The notes under the pieces were generated by a model. That model was given only the letters and a program-made list of their open reading frames with translations. It searched no databases and had not been told where the DNA came from. The translations under genes and the position numbers were made by a program. Source: Rhodopseudomonas sp. (GTDB lineage: Bacteria; Pseudomonadota; Alphaproteobacteria; Rhizobiales; Xanthobacteraceae). From it: a stretch of 64,000 nt of DNA. The stretch lies in contig WGNB01000042.1 in assembly GCA_016124795.1 (NCBI GenBank), forward strand, positions 1 through 64,000. The letters run 5' to 3'. Shown here piece by piece: positions 25,901-34,724 of the stretch. Numbering within the stretch: position 1 is the stretch's first letter; each line of letters opens with the position of its first letter.

Positions 25901-28201
25901 TTACTCGGTTGACGTCGCGTCGGAAACGAAATCGGGCGCGGCGGACGCGACCCTTTCGGAATTGGTCTTGGCATTCGCCATCGGCTTTACATCGGCGCTG
26001 GGCTTGCCGTCGGCGGCGAACCAGAGACGCACCCAGGCGCCGCGCTGGCCGGGGATCTTGTCGGCGGCGTCGCGCAATTCGAGCGCGCCGCCGTGTTCCT
26101 CGAGAATGCGGCCGACAATTGCCAGTCCGAGGCCGGTGCCTTTCTCGCGGGTGGTGACGTAAGGCTCCATCAGCCGGCTGCGGTTTTCCTGCGGCAGCCC
26201 GATGCCGTTATCGACGACATCAATCGCGATATTGGCGCCCTCGCGCGCGGCGAATACCTTGATGCTGCCTTTGCCGAGCTGGTCGGGCGGCACCGCCGAT
26301 ATCGCCTCGGCGGCATTCTTGATGATGTTGGTCAGCGCCTGCGACATCAGCCGTCGGTCGAACTGCGCCGGCATCGGCGTCTCTGCGATATCGGCTTCGA
26401 TGTCGATATCGGCATGGCCGACGCGCATCAGGAACACCGCCTGACGCACGGTGTCGGCGGCGTCCTCGGCGACGATGACCGGCTTGGGCATGCGGGCGAA
26501 TTTGGAGAACTCGTCGACCATGCGCCGGATATCGTCGACCTGACGCACGATGGTGTCGGTGCATTGCTCGAAGATCTCGCGGTCCTCGACGATCACCTTG
26601 CCGTATTTGCGCCGCAGCCGTTCGGCCGACAATTGAATCGGCGTCAGCGGGTTCTTGATTTCATGGGCGATGCGGCGCGCGATATCGGCCCAGGCCGAGG
26701 TGCGTTGCGCGGTGACCAGTTCGGTGATGTCGTCCAGCGTGATGACATAGCCGTGGTCGCTTTCGCCGGACTGTTCACCGGTGACGCGAACCGACAGATT
26801 ACGGTCGCGGCGGTCGCGATGGATGGTGACCTGGTCCTGCATGCGCGCGCCGGTCTTGGCCGCCAGCAGGATGCCGGCAAGTTCGGGAAACACCTCGTCG
26901 AGCGGTTTGCCTAATGCCTCGGCCTCGCTGCAGCCGATCAGCTTTTCAGCCGAGCGATTGAGAATGCGGACATTGCCCTGGCTGTCGACGCCGATGACGC
27001 CGGCAGACGCGCCGGCGAGCACGGCTTCGGTGAAACGGCGGCGGCGGTCGATCACGTCGCGCGCCCGCACGATGTCGTCGCGCTGGGTGCGCAATTCCTG
27101 GGTCATGCGGTTGAAGGTTTCGCCGAGATGGGCGAGATCGCCCTCCGATTGACGGACCGGCACGCGGACGTAGAGGTTGCCTTCCGACACCGCGTTGGCG
27201 GCACCGATCAGCCGGCGGATCGGCGCGACCAGGCGGTTGGCAAAGTTGAGGCCGATCCACACCGCCGACAACAGCACGATCAGCGCGATCACCGTATACA
27301 TCAGGCCGAAGGCGACCTGGACGCCGAGCCGGCGCGACTCGATGGCGGCATATTCATTGACGCTGCGGCGGGTCTCCTGCAACTGCGGCACGACGCGCGG
27401 ATCGAGCAGCCGGGTCACATAGAGAAAGCGGTCCTGATAGTTCTGCAACCGGATAATGGCCGCGACGTAGTTGGTGTCCGGCAATAGAACCACCTGCGGT
27501 TCCTTGTCGGTAATCTTGGGCAGCGCGTCGCGCGGCGGCAGCGCGAATGTCTGGTTGATCTTGACGTCGGCGCGGGCCACGGTTTTCAGGTTGTCGTCGA
27601 GCACGATGGCCGCCGCCAGACCGCGGACTGATGCCTGGAAGGTGAGAAACTGCTGGAGCTTGTCCGGCTCCTTGTCGAACAGTTCCTTGGAACGGCCGAT
27701 GTCGAAAGCCATCACCATGATGTCGGAACGCACGATCTGGGCGTGATCGCGCAGATAGGCTTCGGCCACGATCAACGAGTTCTCGATGGCGGCGCGGGTG
27801 CGCGTCGAAAACAGCCGGTCGAGACCGCGGTCCAGCGTCACACTGGCGACGATGGCGACTAGAATGGCGGGCGCGGCGGCGATGATCGAAAACAGGCCGA
27901 CGATGCGGACATGCAGACGGGCCGCCGCCCGGCCCGATCGCCGCGCCTGCACCACCTGCCAGACTTCGCGGATGATGATCGTCAGCAGCAGGATGACGGT
28001 CGCGGCATTGACCAGCAGCAGGGTCACGACGACGTAATGGGTCGGTGCAATCGGCGTCAGGTCGGCCAGCACGACGAAGGTGATGAAGGCCGAGATTAGC
28101 GCCAGCGCGACCGCCAGCGGGCCCATGATACGGGTCTCGCCGCGTTTGGACGACGGGGCGGCCAGCGGAGTATCGGCGGACGTGGCCTGTTCGACGCTCA
28201 T
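25901..28201 (-). CDS. ntrY: Sensor histidine kinase NtrY
   Basis: Membrane sensor kinase of the NtrYX pair, 766 residues from ATG 28201. The longer ORF to 28327 has no SD and an atypical N-terminus. Order: N-terminal transmembrane helices (MGPLAVALALISAFITFVVL, then VVTLLLVNAATVILLLTII and IVGLFSIIAAAPAILVAIVAS), a periplasmic sensing region, another helix (MYTVIALIVLLSAVWIGL), HAMP, PAS, a HisKA motif [15 protein letters not shown] with His near residue 511, and an HATPase with DNGIGLPQENRSRL and GTGLGLAIVGRI. NtrY responds to redox/oxygen and nitrogen in Brucella and Rhodobacter. Its usual left neighbour ntrC is displaced by about 6.5 kb of accessory genes. Confidence 0.95.
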   Translation of the reverse strand: MSVEQATSADTPLAAPSSKRGETRIMGPLAVALALISAFITFVVLADLTPIAPTHYVVVTLLLVNAATVILLLTIIIREVWQVVQARRSGRAAARLHVRIVGLFSIIAAAPAILVAIVASVTLDRGLDRLFSTRTRAAIENSLIVAEAYLRDHAQIVRSDIMVMAFDIGRSKELFDKEPDKLQQFLTFQASVRGLAAAIVLDDNLKTVARADVKINQTFALPPRDALPKITDKEPQVVLLPDTNYVAAIIRLQNYQDRFLYVTRLLDPRVVPQLQETRRSVNEYAAIESRRLGVQVAFGLMYTVIALIVLLSAVWIGLNFANRLVAPIRRLIGAANAVSEGNLYVRVPVRQSEGDLAHLGETFNRMTQELRTQRDDIVRARDVIDRRRRFTEAVLAGASAGVIGVDSQGNVRILNRSAEKLIGCSEAEALGKPLDEVFPELAGILLAAKTGARMQDQVTIHRDRRDRNLSVRVTGEQSGESDHGYVITLDDITELVTAQRTSAWADIARRIAHEIKNPLTPIQLSAERLRRKYGKVIVEDREIFEQCTDTIVRQVDDIRRMVDEFSKFARMPKPVIVAEDAADTVRQAVFLMRVGHADIDIEADIAETPMPAQFDRRLMSQALTNIIKNAAEAISAVPPDQLGKGSIKVFAAREGANIAIDVVDNGIGLPQENRSRLMEPYVTTREKGTGLGLAIVGRILEEHGGALELRDAADKIPGQRGAWVRLWFAADGKPSADVKPMANAKTNSERVASAAPDFVSDATSTE

Positions 28202-28427
28202 GGATTTCCGGCGGCCTGGATGAGACGAAGCTTGATCGGTGCGCGGTGTCGGTAGAATCGGCCCGCGTAATGATGCTTTTATACAACAATGTTGCCAAAT
28301 TGCGACAAGACTGGGGCCCGCCTCCATTAGCCCTGCATGGCTGAGGCCTGACCGCCAGCCGTTGGCATCGGCGGAAGACGCCTATCGCTGCTCGGCGCCA
28401 AAGAATGGCCTCCGATTTTCACTTGAT

Positions 28428-28447
28428 TAGGAAACGATTGTTTCCTA
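28428..28447. promoter_or_regulatory. TetR operator and promoter of the 28458 regulator
   Basis: Perfect palindrome TAGGAAAC-GATT-GTTTCCTA, 11 bases before the tetR start codon. It overlaps TTGATT (28423-28428) N17 TATCTC (28446-28451), so binding would block autogenous transcription. The predicted transcript start falls at or next to the ATG, suggesting a leaderless mRNA. A near-copy lies before the MFS gene at 29123-29142. Confidence 0.75.
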
Positions 28448-28457
28448 TCTCGGCGAT

Positions 28458-29078
28458 ATGAAAAGCAGCTCATCGACATCCCTCCCCCGCCGTGGTCCAG
28501 GCCGGCCACGCGAGTTCGATCCGGACGTCGCGCTCGATCGGGCTCTGCTGGTGTTTCGCGAACGCGGCTATCATGCCGCCTCGATGGGCGATCTCAGCGC
28601 CGCGATGAAACTCACGGCCGGCAGCATCTACAAGGCATTCGCCGACAAGCGCGCGATCTTTCTCGCGGCCTTCGACCGCTACGTCGATCTTCGCCATGCC
28701 CAGCTGCAACCGTTGCTCGACGCTGAGCGCAATGGATTCGGCAAGCTGCGAGCCTTGCTGCGCTTCTATGCCGAGACCTCGCACGATCTTGAGGGCCGGC
28801 GCGGCTGTCTGGTGATCAGCGGCGCCGCCGAGCTTGCGACATTCGACAAGGAGATGGCGGCGCGTGTCACCGCGGCCTTGCAGCGGGTCGAGACGCTGCT
28901 GCGCGATCTCATTGGGCGGGGCCAGGCCGACGGTTCCGTACCCGCCGCCCTCGATCGCAATGCGACGGCGCGCGCGTTGCTGTGCCTGGTACAGGGCCTG
29001 CGTGTGGTCGGCAAGGTCGGGCGGAGCCGCGCCGACATGATCGCCGCCGCCGACCGCGCTTTACAGCTGCTCGCCTAA
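28458..29078 (+). CDS. TetR family transcriptional regulator
   Basis: Regulator of 206 residues. A basic N-terminus with GPGRPREFD is followed by the TetR helix-turn-helix VALDRALLVFRERGYHAASMGDLSAAMKLTAGSIYKAF (in part). The ligand domain has RRGCLVISGAAELA, common in the AcrR/ComR-like branch that controls efflux. No SD precedes ATG 28458 and the promoter places the start of transcription beside it, so it may be translated as a leaderless message. It shares an operator sequence with the downstream MFS gene, which it probably represses along with itself. Confidence 0.9.
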   Translation: MKSSSSTSLPRRGPGRPREFDPDVALDRALLVFRERGYHAASMGDLSAAMKLTAGSIYKAFADKRAIFLAAFDRYVDLRHAQLQPLLDAERNGFGKLRALLRFYAETSHDLEGRRGCLVISGAAELATFDKEMAARVTAALQRVETLLRDLIGRGQADGSVPAALDRNATARALLCLVQGLRVVGKVGRSRADMIAAADRALQLLA

Positions 29079-29122
29079 AACAACGCTTTATCTCGAAACC
29101 GTATCCCGAAGCGTCGCCTATT

Positions 29123-29142
29123 TAGGAAACGATTGTTCCCAT
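29123..29142. promoter_or_regulatory. Second TetR operator, upstream of MFS gene
   Basis: TAGGAAACGATTGTTCCCAT repeats the perfect palindrome at 28428 with changes only in the last arm (TTTCCTA becomes TTCCCAT). It sits 14 bases before the MFS start codon. The shared sequence links the regulator to the transporter. Confidence 0.75.
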
Positions 29143-29155
29143 TATGGAGAGAACG

Positions 29156-30385
29156 ATGAACATGACCTATGCGCCGCGGGCCGCGGTGCGGCAGGCAGCC
29201 ACGCTGCCACCATGGCTGACATTGCTGCTGGCGACGGCTGCCGGCTTGATCGCCGCCAATGTCTATTACGCCCAGCCGCTGGTCGGTGCGATCAGCGCCG
29301 CACTCGGCATGTCGCCCCAGGCGACCGGGTTGATCGTCACCATGACGCAGATCGGTTATGGCGCCGGTCTGTTGCTGGTGGTGCCGCTCGGCGATCTCGT
29401 CGAGAACCGCCGCCTCATCGTCATCATTCTGGCGATCGCGACATTGGCGCTGATCGGCGCGGCCGTGTCGTCGCATGTTGCCGGCTTTCTCACGGCGGCG
29501 CTGCTGATCGGCGTCGGCGCTGTGGCGGTGCAGGTGCTGGTGCCTTATGTCGCGCATCTCGCGCCGGAGCAGGCGCGCGGCCGCGTCGTCGGCAACGTGA
29601 TGAGCGGCTTGATGCTGGGTATCATGCTGGCCCGCCCGGCCGCGAGCGTGGTTGCCGACCTGTGGTCGTGGCACGGCGTGTTCGTCATATCGGCGGTGCT
29701 GATGGCCGGATTGGCGGTCGTGCTGCGGCTGGCCCTGCCCAAGCGGCAGCCGGCGCCGGGCCTGAGCTATATCGCCCTGCTGGCATCGATGGTGCGGCTG
29801 GCCCTTCATACCCCGGTTTTGCAGCGCCGCGCGCTGTATCAAGCTTGTCTGTTCGGCGCCTTCAGCCTGTTCTGGACCACGGTGCCGCTCCTGTTGGCCG
29901 ACACCTTCGGCATGTCGCAGCGTGGCATCGCGCTGTTCGCCCTTGCCGGCGTTGCCGGTGCGATCGCCGCGCCGCTGGCCGGTCGCGCCGCCGACCGGGG
30001 CTGGAGCAAGGCCGGCACTGGCGTGGCGATGATCACGGTGAGCCTGTCGCTGCTGCTGGGCTGGTTCGGCCTGTCCGGTTCTTACGCCGGCCTTGCCGCG
30101 CTTGTCGCCGCCGCGGTGCTGCTCGACTTCGGCGTCACCGGACATTTCGTGTTGGGACAGCGCGCGATCTTCTCATTGCCCGCCGCCTATCGTGGCAGGC
30201 TCAACGGCCTTTACATGGCGACGTTCTTCACCGGCGGCGCAATCGGCTCCGCGCTCGGCGGCTGGACCTATGCCGAAGGCGGCTGGCCGCTCTCGATGGC
30301 CGTTGGCGCCGCACTGCCCTTGTTGGCCTTCGTCGGTTATCTGGTCAATCCGTCGGCGGCGGAAGTCGAAGGTAGCGCGCCATGA
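29156..30385 (+). CDS. MFS transporter
   Basis: Twelve-helix major facilitator, about 409 residues. The loop-2 signature appears as GYGAGLLLVVPLGDLVENRRLI (residues 62-83), the C-half has GRAADRG, and helices are Ala/Leu/Gly-rich throughout. The N-terminal NVYYAQPLVGAISAALGMSP is characteristic of a drug/sugar-efflux MFS subfamily found in proteobacteria. ATG 29156 is preferred over ATG 29144 because GGAGAG lies just before it. The paired TetR gene and duplicate operator argue for inducible efflux of a toxic compound; the substrate is unknown. Confidence 0.88.
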   Translation: MNMTYAPRAAVRQAATLPPWLTLLLATAAGLIAANVYYAQPLVGAISAALGMSPQATGLIVTMTQIGYGAGLLLVVPLGDLVENRRLIVIILAIATLALIGAAVSSHVAGFLTAALLIGVGAVAVQVLVPYVAHLAPEQARGRVVGNVMSGLMLGIMLARPAASVVADLWSWHGVFVISAVLMAGLAVVLRLALPKRQPAPGLSYIALLASMVRLALHTPVLQRRALYQACLFGAFSLFWTTVPLLLADTFGMSQRGIALFALAGVAGAIAAPLAGRAADRGWSKAGTGVAMITVSLSLLLGWFGLSGSYAGLAALVAAAVLLDFGVTGHFVLGQRAIFSLPAAYRGRLNGLYMATFFTGGAIGSALGGWTYAEGGWPLSMAVGAALPLLAFVGYLVNPSAAEVEGSAP

Positions 30386-30394
30386 CCCGCGTCG

Positions 30395-31420
30395 TCAGGC
30401 AACCATGTCGCGCACCAACGGGATGACCTTGCGGCCATAGAGTTCGATGCACTTCATCATCTTGTCGTGGCTTAGCGGCCCCGCCGAATATTTCATGTCG
30501 AACCGCTCGGCCCCGAGCGCCTTGACCGTCGCGGCGATCTTGCGCGCGACGGTTTCAGGGCTGCCGACATAAAGCGAGCCCTGCGCGATTTCGCGCTCGA
30601 ACTCGGCCTTGCCGAAAGGCGGCCAGCCGCGTTCGGCGCCGATCTTGTCGCGCATCCGCTTGTAGTCGTCGAACAGTTCGGCTTTGGCGTGATCGTCGGT
30701 CTCGCCGACAAAGCCGTGAGAATGAACGCCGACCGGCAAGGCCGGCTTGCCGGCCTCACTGAGGGCACGGCGGAATAAATCGGCATAAGGCGCGAAGCGC
30801 TTCGGGTCGCCGCCGATGATCGCCAGCATCATCGGGAAATTGTAGTGGGCCGCGCGCATCACCGATTCCGGCGTGCCGCCGACGCCGATCCAGGTCGCCA
30901 ACGGCTTATCGAGCTTCGGATAGACGCTTTGATCTTTCAGCGGCGGCCGCGTCGAGCCCTGCCAGGTGACGGCATGCTGCTTGAGAACCTCGGCATAGAG
31001 GTCGAGTTTCTCGTTGAACAGGACTTCGTAGTGATTGAGGTCGAAGCCGAACAAAGGAAATGACTCGATGAACGAGCCACGGCCGAGACAGACCTCGGCG
31101 CGACCGTTCGAGGCGGCGTTGAGCGTGGCGAAGCGCTGATAGACCCGGATCGGGTCGTCCGACGACAGCACGGTCACCGCCGAGCCAAGCTTGATGCGTC
31201 TGGTTCGTCCGGCGATGGTCGCGAGGACCATCTCCGGCGAGGTCACGGCGAAATCGGCACGATGGTGTTCGCCAATGCCAATGGCATCGACGCCGGTTTC
31301 ATCCGCCAGCACCGCCTCCTCGATCAGGTTGCGGATGACGTGTGCGGCGTGGAGCGGTTTGCCGTCCGGCCCATCGGTGATATCGCCGAAGGTGTCGAGG
31401 CCGAGTTCGATGGGGGGCAT
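30395..31420 (-). CDS. LLM class flavin-dependent oxidoreductase
   Basis: Luciferase-like monooxygenase fold, 341 residues; uses reduced flavin to oxidise or cleave a substrate. The features are a TIM barrel beginning IELGLDTFGDITDGPDGKP, IGIGEHHRADFAVTSPE, RRIKLGSAVTVLSSDDPIRVYQ, EVCLGRGSFIESFPLFG and TWIGVGGTPESVMRAA. The start at 31420 has a GGAG SD 8 bases upstream; the ORF extends 18 bases further. It is convergent with the MFS gene, ending 9 bases from it. The substrate is unknown. It lies in the accessory block between ntrYX and ntrBC. Confidence 0.88.
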   Translation of the reverse strand: MPPIELGLDTFGDITDGPDGKPLHAAHVIRNLIEEAVLADETGVDAIGIGEHHRADFAVTSPEMVLATIAGRTRRIKLGSAVTVLSSDDPIRVYQRFATLNAASNGRAEVCLGRGSFIESFPLFGFDLNHYEVLFNEKLDLYAEVLKQHAVTWQGSTRPPLKDQSVYPKLDKPLATWIGVGGTPESVMRAAHYNFPMMLAIIGGDPKRFAPYADLFRRALSEAGKPALPVGVHSHGFVGETDDHAKAELFDDYKRMRDKIGAERGWPPFGKAEFEREIAQGSLYVGSPETVARKIAATVKALGAERFDMKYSAGPLSHDKMMKCIELYGRKVIPLVRDMVA

Positions 31421-31516
31421 TTGTCTTTCTCCGCTCATTCCCGCATCAGTAGGGTCGAGCGGTCAATACACCAGCCATCCGATATTACATAATCCTCACT
31501 CGTCGGCCGCCAAACA

Positions 31517-32749
31517 CTACCGGGCTTCGATGCCCTGCCCGGCGCGTAACGATCGGCTCATGCGATCAACGGTTGCGTCCCAGCGGGTCTTCTGGTCGGC
31601 CGGATAGCTGACCGCCAGACAGTGGATGACGTCGTTTGGCGCTTTGGAGAAATTGCACCGCTGATAGAAAATGTCGCCGTCGCGGGTACCGGATATGGCG
31701 AAGAACGCCGCCGTGACCCGCCGGAAACTGAGACCGTCCCGGCCGATATATTTGTTGAGGTAGTTTTGCGGGCTGTCGCCGTCGAGATTGTGACTGGCAT
31801 AGATCGTCAGCCGTGCGCGGCCGTCGGCACTGTGGAAAACCCGGCCATCGCCGTTTTCCGATGGCGGTTCCGGCGCGCTGAATATTCCAGCGGGATACTC
31901 AACCGTCGTGCCGTAACGAGCGTTTTCATAAACGGTCCAATTTTCCGGCGAGGCCGCGGACTGGACTTGTACCGGCGCAGGCGCTGCTTCGACGGTGGCG
32001 ATACCTTGCTTTTCGGCGCAAGACACCAACACCGGAACCATCGTCGCGTCAAACCGGTAGACGGCGACGATATTGGCGGCCTTCGCGCCGCGCTCGGATT
32101 GCACGACAACGAATTCGCCTTTGGCGGCTGCAACCATCTCCAGAAAGCGCTTTGCATCGGCCTTGCCGACCGCGGTGAAGCCGCCCTTTTTCGGCTCCGG
32201 CACGGAAAAAGCAACCGGACCATCATAGGCTTTCAGTATCGTGTATTCACCGGTCGTGAATTCATTGCCGCCTACTCGTCGGGTCTTTTCCTTGCCGGCG
32301 AAAATGCGAACCGGTGGGGTCGGTGTTGCCTCGCGCGGTTCCGGCGTTGCAAGGCGCACGAAAGCGCCAGGCGCGGCTATACCGATGTCGAGCCTGTGGC
32401 TGTCGCCCTCCTCGCGGAAATAGCAAGCGACCGCACCCGTCGGCGATTTGCCGACATAGACGCGCTTGGCCCGATCGAAGACGCCGGTCGGCGTCAACGA
32501 TCCAATCGGATCGTTCGTGCTGACAAACGGCGGGTCGCTCGGGCGCCGCCGCTCCGACGGCGGTTGCGGCGCGGGAGTTGCCGGGACGGGATGTCCAGCG
32601 CCCCGATTCTTTCTCAGACTGTTGAGATCGATATCGCCAAAGGGATCGCTCGATTGCGCCAATGCCGCAATGGGGGCCATGTCCGACGCGGCGATGATGA
32701 AAATCGCTGAGCTAACGGCAATGAGAGGCAGGACTCGGCGGCACGGCAT
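31517..32749 (-). CDS. Exported protein of unknown function (410 aa)
   Basis: I do not recognise this protein. From ATG 32749 (GGAG about 10 bases upstream) it has a signal peptide of about 32 residues ending IAALAQ, so it is probably periplasmic. A Pro-rich linker (PVPATPAPQPPSERRRP) follows. One globular part has VGKSPTGAVACYFREEGDSH. A C-terminal part of about 130 residues begins WTVYENARYGTTVEYPAGIF and contains DGRARLTIYASHNLDG and a Cys-containing FYQRCNFSKAPNDVIHCLAV. This looks like a compact beta-rich domain of the kind found in Bradyrhizobium-group secreted proteins. An FNR/FixK box lies 79 bases upstream. It is probably linked with the 613-residue gene before it. Confidence 0.8.
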   Translation of the reverse strand: MPCRRVLPLIAVSSAIFIIAASDMAPIAALAQSSDPFGDIDLNSLRKNRGAGHPVPATPAPQPPSERRRPSDPPFVSTNDPIGSLTPTGVFDRAKRVYVGKSPTGAVACYFREEGDSHRLDIGIAAPGAFVRLATPEPREATPTPPVRIFAGKEKTRRVGGNEFTTGEYTILKAYDGPVAFSVPEPKKGGFTAVGKADAKRFLEMVAAAKGEFVVVQSERGAKAANIVAVYRFDATMVPVLVSCAEKQGIATVEAAPAPVQVQSAASPENWTVYENARYGTTVEYPAGIFSAPEPPSENGDGRVFHSADGRARLTIYASHNLDGDSPQNYLNKYIGRDGLSFRRVTAAFFAISGTRDGDIFYQRCNFSKAPNDVIHCLAVSYPADQKTRWDATVDRMSRSLRAGQGIEAR

Positions 32750-32798
32750 ATTTGTTGTCTCCGAACTAGGGCCCCAACGGCGCGCCAAGACGTGTCAA

Positions 32799-32850
32799 CT
32801 TTGTCGGAGGATCGCGGTAGCCGGACGTTGATCTACGTCAACCGACAAAG
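32799..32850. other. Inverted repeat between the two exported-protein genes
   Basis: Nine-base perfect arms CTTTGTCGG / CCGACAAAG enclose 34 bases. The FNR/FixK box lies inside, next to the right arm. The repeat is just downstream of the 613-residue gene's stop, so it may end that transcript, or it may be a second operator for the 410-residue gene. Confidence 0.5.
32828..32841. promoter_or_regulatory. FNR/FixK-type box upstream of the 410-residue gene
   Basis: TTGATCTACGTCAA fits the anaerobox pattern TTGAT-N4-(A/G)TCAA. Its centre is about 86 bases from the start codon at 32749. No good -10 lies at the class II distance; TAGTTC nearer the gene is a weak alternative, so promoter geometry is less clear than for the sister gene. 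Confidence 0.6.
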
Positions 32851-32870
32851 CATCGGGGCTGAGGCGATCT

Positions 32871-34712
32871 CTATTGGCGAGAAATGTTCCACTTGCCGTT
32901 TCGCGGCGCTTTCCACAACGGCTTGCTGGTCCGGCGCAACGAAAGCGACCCTGCTGCTCTCCTGTCGGTAATTCGACCGTCGAGTTGCGCGGTAAAGGGA
33001 TAATTGTAGATCATCGCCATGACGTCTTGCATCGCTGCGCCAACAGCAGCGCCGGTGTCGCGAATGTCGACGGGACCGCGACCTGACACGGCGTCGGCCT
33101 TTACGGAGCGGCCGGTGAGCGTTGCGACAATATGGCCATCTTGCGAGACCTGGCCCGTAACGGTCGCACTTTGGCGAACCTTGGCTTTCGCGAGAATGGC
33201 GTCGAACGTTCCGGTCACGCGGTCACGGGTGATCGTCAATCTCAGCGTGAACTGGGTCTGCTCATAGCCGGGAATTCCGTAGCTGCCACGGCCGACATAA
33301 ATCCCGTCGAAGCCCTCCGGCTCTTCAAGGATATTGACGAGTTCCGCCACTTGGGCGGCGCGCTTGTCGTCCGGGCATATGGCGAGGCTATTTTTGAAGA
33401 AAGGCACCGCCTCGGCCGGCTTGCCGGCATTATAGAGCGACTGCCCGTGCTTCCAGAGCCGCAATGCCTGTTCCTGGGCGTCGGCGATACAGGCGCCGCC
33501 GATATTCGCCGCGACCGCCATTTCCCGAGCTTGCTTCACGGCGTCGGCGGCGTCGGCATATTCCTTGCTGTCCTTGCCGTAGATCAGCGCGGAGGACAGC
33601 ATCCGCGATGCCAGTGTCAGGTGACGGTCGTTGTTCGGATCAAGCTCAGGCATGTTTTCCATGCCGGCGATCACTCGGTCGAGATAGGTCTTGAGGTTGT
33701 AAGGGTTATTGTCGAGCGCGTGGCGGCCGTCCTTGCGCTCAATGGCATCCTTAAGCGGGCCCAGAATGATGTCGGTTTTTTTCTCGGCCGCGACCGCGGC
33801 GTCCGCCCGCGCCTTGTCATCCTTTTCCTTCTTGATCCGGCCGTCGAACGATTTGACGATGCTGGCGATAATCTCGTCCTCGGTGGTTTTGGTCAGGCGT
33901 TCGCGCAGGCCGTCGTTCGCGGAAGCCGCGGCGTCGCCAATTGCCGCTGTCTTCTGGGCTTCGAGATCGCGGCGGCGTACATCAATGACATAAGCATAAC
34001 CGCCGGTACCGGCGCGCACTTGATCGAGGATCAATTCGCGCGCCTTGGCATCGCCGTTCTTGTAATCCCTGTAGAGATCCTCGATCTTGCTATCGACGTA
34101 TTCGCCCTTGGCGTATTTCATCGCGCCGGCAGAGGCTTCATAAAAACCGATCACGCCGGCAGCTGGCGTCAGACCGATCAGCGCCTGACCGACATATTCG
34201 GCCGCGGCGCGCTGGCCACCCTTGGTGCCCGACATGGCGTTGCCGAGCGCTTGCGAAATTTCCCGAACCTTGTCGGCCTTGCCGATCATGGAGCCGAGCA
34301 TCTCGCGCGTCTCCGCGTTCGAACTGAGACGCGCAAATTGTTCACCGAATTTCACTGCCACCGATTCGGACGCGGCGCGGATCTTGTCGGGATCGCCAGA
34401 AGCATAAGCGTCGGCGGTATCTTCGGCGAGTTTTTCGAAATCCGGAGTCATGACCGCGACTTCGGCAAGGGCGCGGGACGCCGTCGGGTTTATCGTTTTT
34501 CGTGCCGCGTAAAGCTTCTTATAGAGCGCGAAGATGGCGGCCTTGGACTGCGATCTGACCAGTTCGTCTTTCTTCTGGTCGGCATAATTGAGCGCGGCCT
34601 CCCTGGCGTCCTTGCGCCAATCGGCATGGGCCGGGAAAAGTACGCATCCCGACAAGATGAGCGCAACAACGGCCGTCGATAAAAAGCTGCGTGTTCCTGC
34701 CTTCAACGACAT
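32871..34712 (-). CDS. Exported protein of unknown function with helical body, TPR-like segment and C-terminal beta domain (613 aa)
   Basis: I do not recognise a named family. The N-terminus MSLKAGTRSFLSTAVVALIL has a lipobox-like LSGC followed by an AHA/D site, so it is either a lipoprotein or a signal-peptidase-I substrate. Residues 30-380 are Ala/Lys/Glu-rich and mostly helical, with one hydrophobic hairpin near 170-190 (ALIGLTPAAGVIGFYEASAG). Around 430-470 is a TPR-like repeat (LRLWKHGQSLYNAGKPAEAVPFFKNSLAICPDD). The last 130 residues are beta-rich (FDGIYVGRGSYGIPGYEQTQ, LRLTITRDRVTGTFDAILAK), resembling a small barrel. It is the first gene after ntrC, behind an FNR/FixK box and a 13-base inverted repeat, suggesting oxygen-linked expression of an envelope protein. 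Confidence 0.8.
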   Translation of the reverse strand: MSLKAGTRSFLSTAVVALILSGCVLFPAHADWRKDAREAALNYADQKKDELVRSQSKAAIFALYKKLYAARKTINPTASRALAEVAVMTPDFEKLAEDTADAYASGDPDKIRAASESVAVKFGEQFARLSSNAETREMLGSMIGKADKVREISQALGNAMSGTKGGQRAAAEYVGQALIGLTPAAGVIGFYEASAGAMKYAKGEYVDSKIEDLYRDYKNGDAKARELILDQVRAGTGGYAYVIDVRRRDLEAQKTAAIGDAAASANDGLRERLTKTTEDEIIASIVKSFDGRIKKEKDDKARADAAVAAEKKTDIILGPLKDAIERKDGRHALDNNPYNLKTYLDRVIAGMENMPELDPNNDRHLTLASRMLSSALIYGKDSKEYADAADAVKQAREMAVAANIGGACIADAQEQALRLWKHGQSLYNAGKPAEAVPFFKNSLAICPDDKRAAQVAELVNILEEPEGFDGIYVGRGSYGIPGYEQTQFTLRLTITRDRVTGTFDAILAKAKVRQSATVTGQVSQDGHIVATLTGRSVKADAVSGRGPVDIRDTGAAVGAAMQDVMAMIYNYPFTAQLDGRITDRRAAGSLSLRRTSKPLWKAPRNGKWNISRQ

Positions 34713-34724
34713 CGCATACCGTTC

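Noticed and set aside
32799-32850. Reading the 9-base inverted repeat only as a terminator
   Set aside because: There is no T-tract and an FNR/FixK box lies inside it, so it was kept as an unassigned inverted repeat.
33132-34682. 516-codon plus-strand ORF opposite the 613-residue exported protein
   Set aside because: The minus frame has a signal peptide, SD-compatible promoter and structured repeats; the plus frame is compositionally a shadow.
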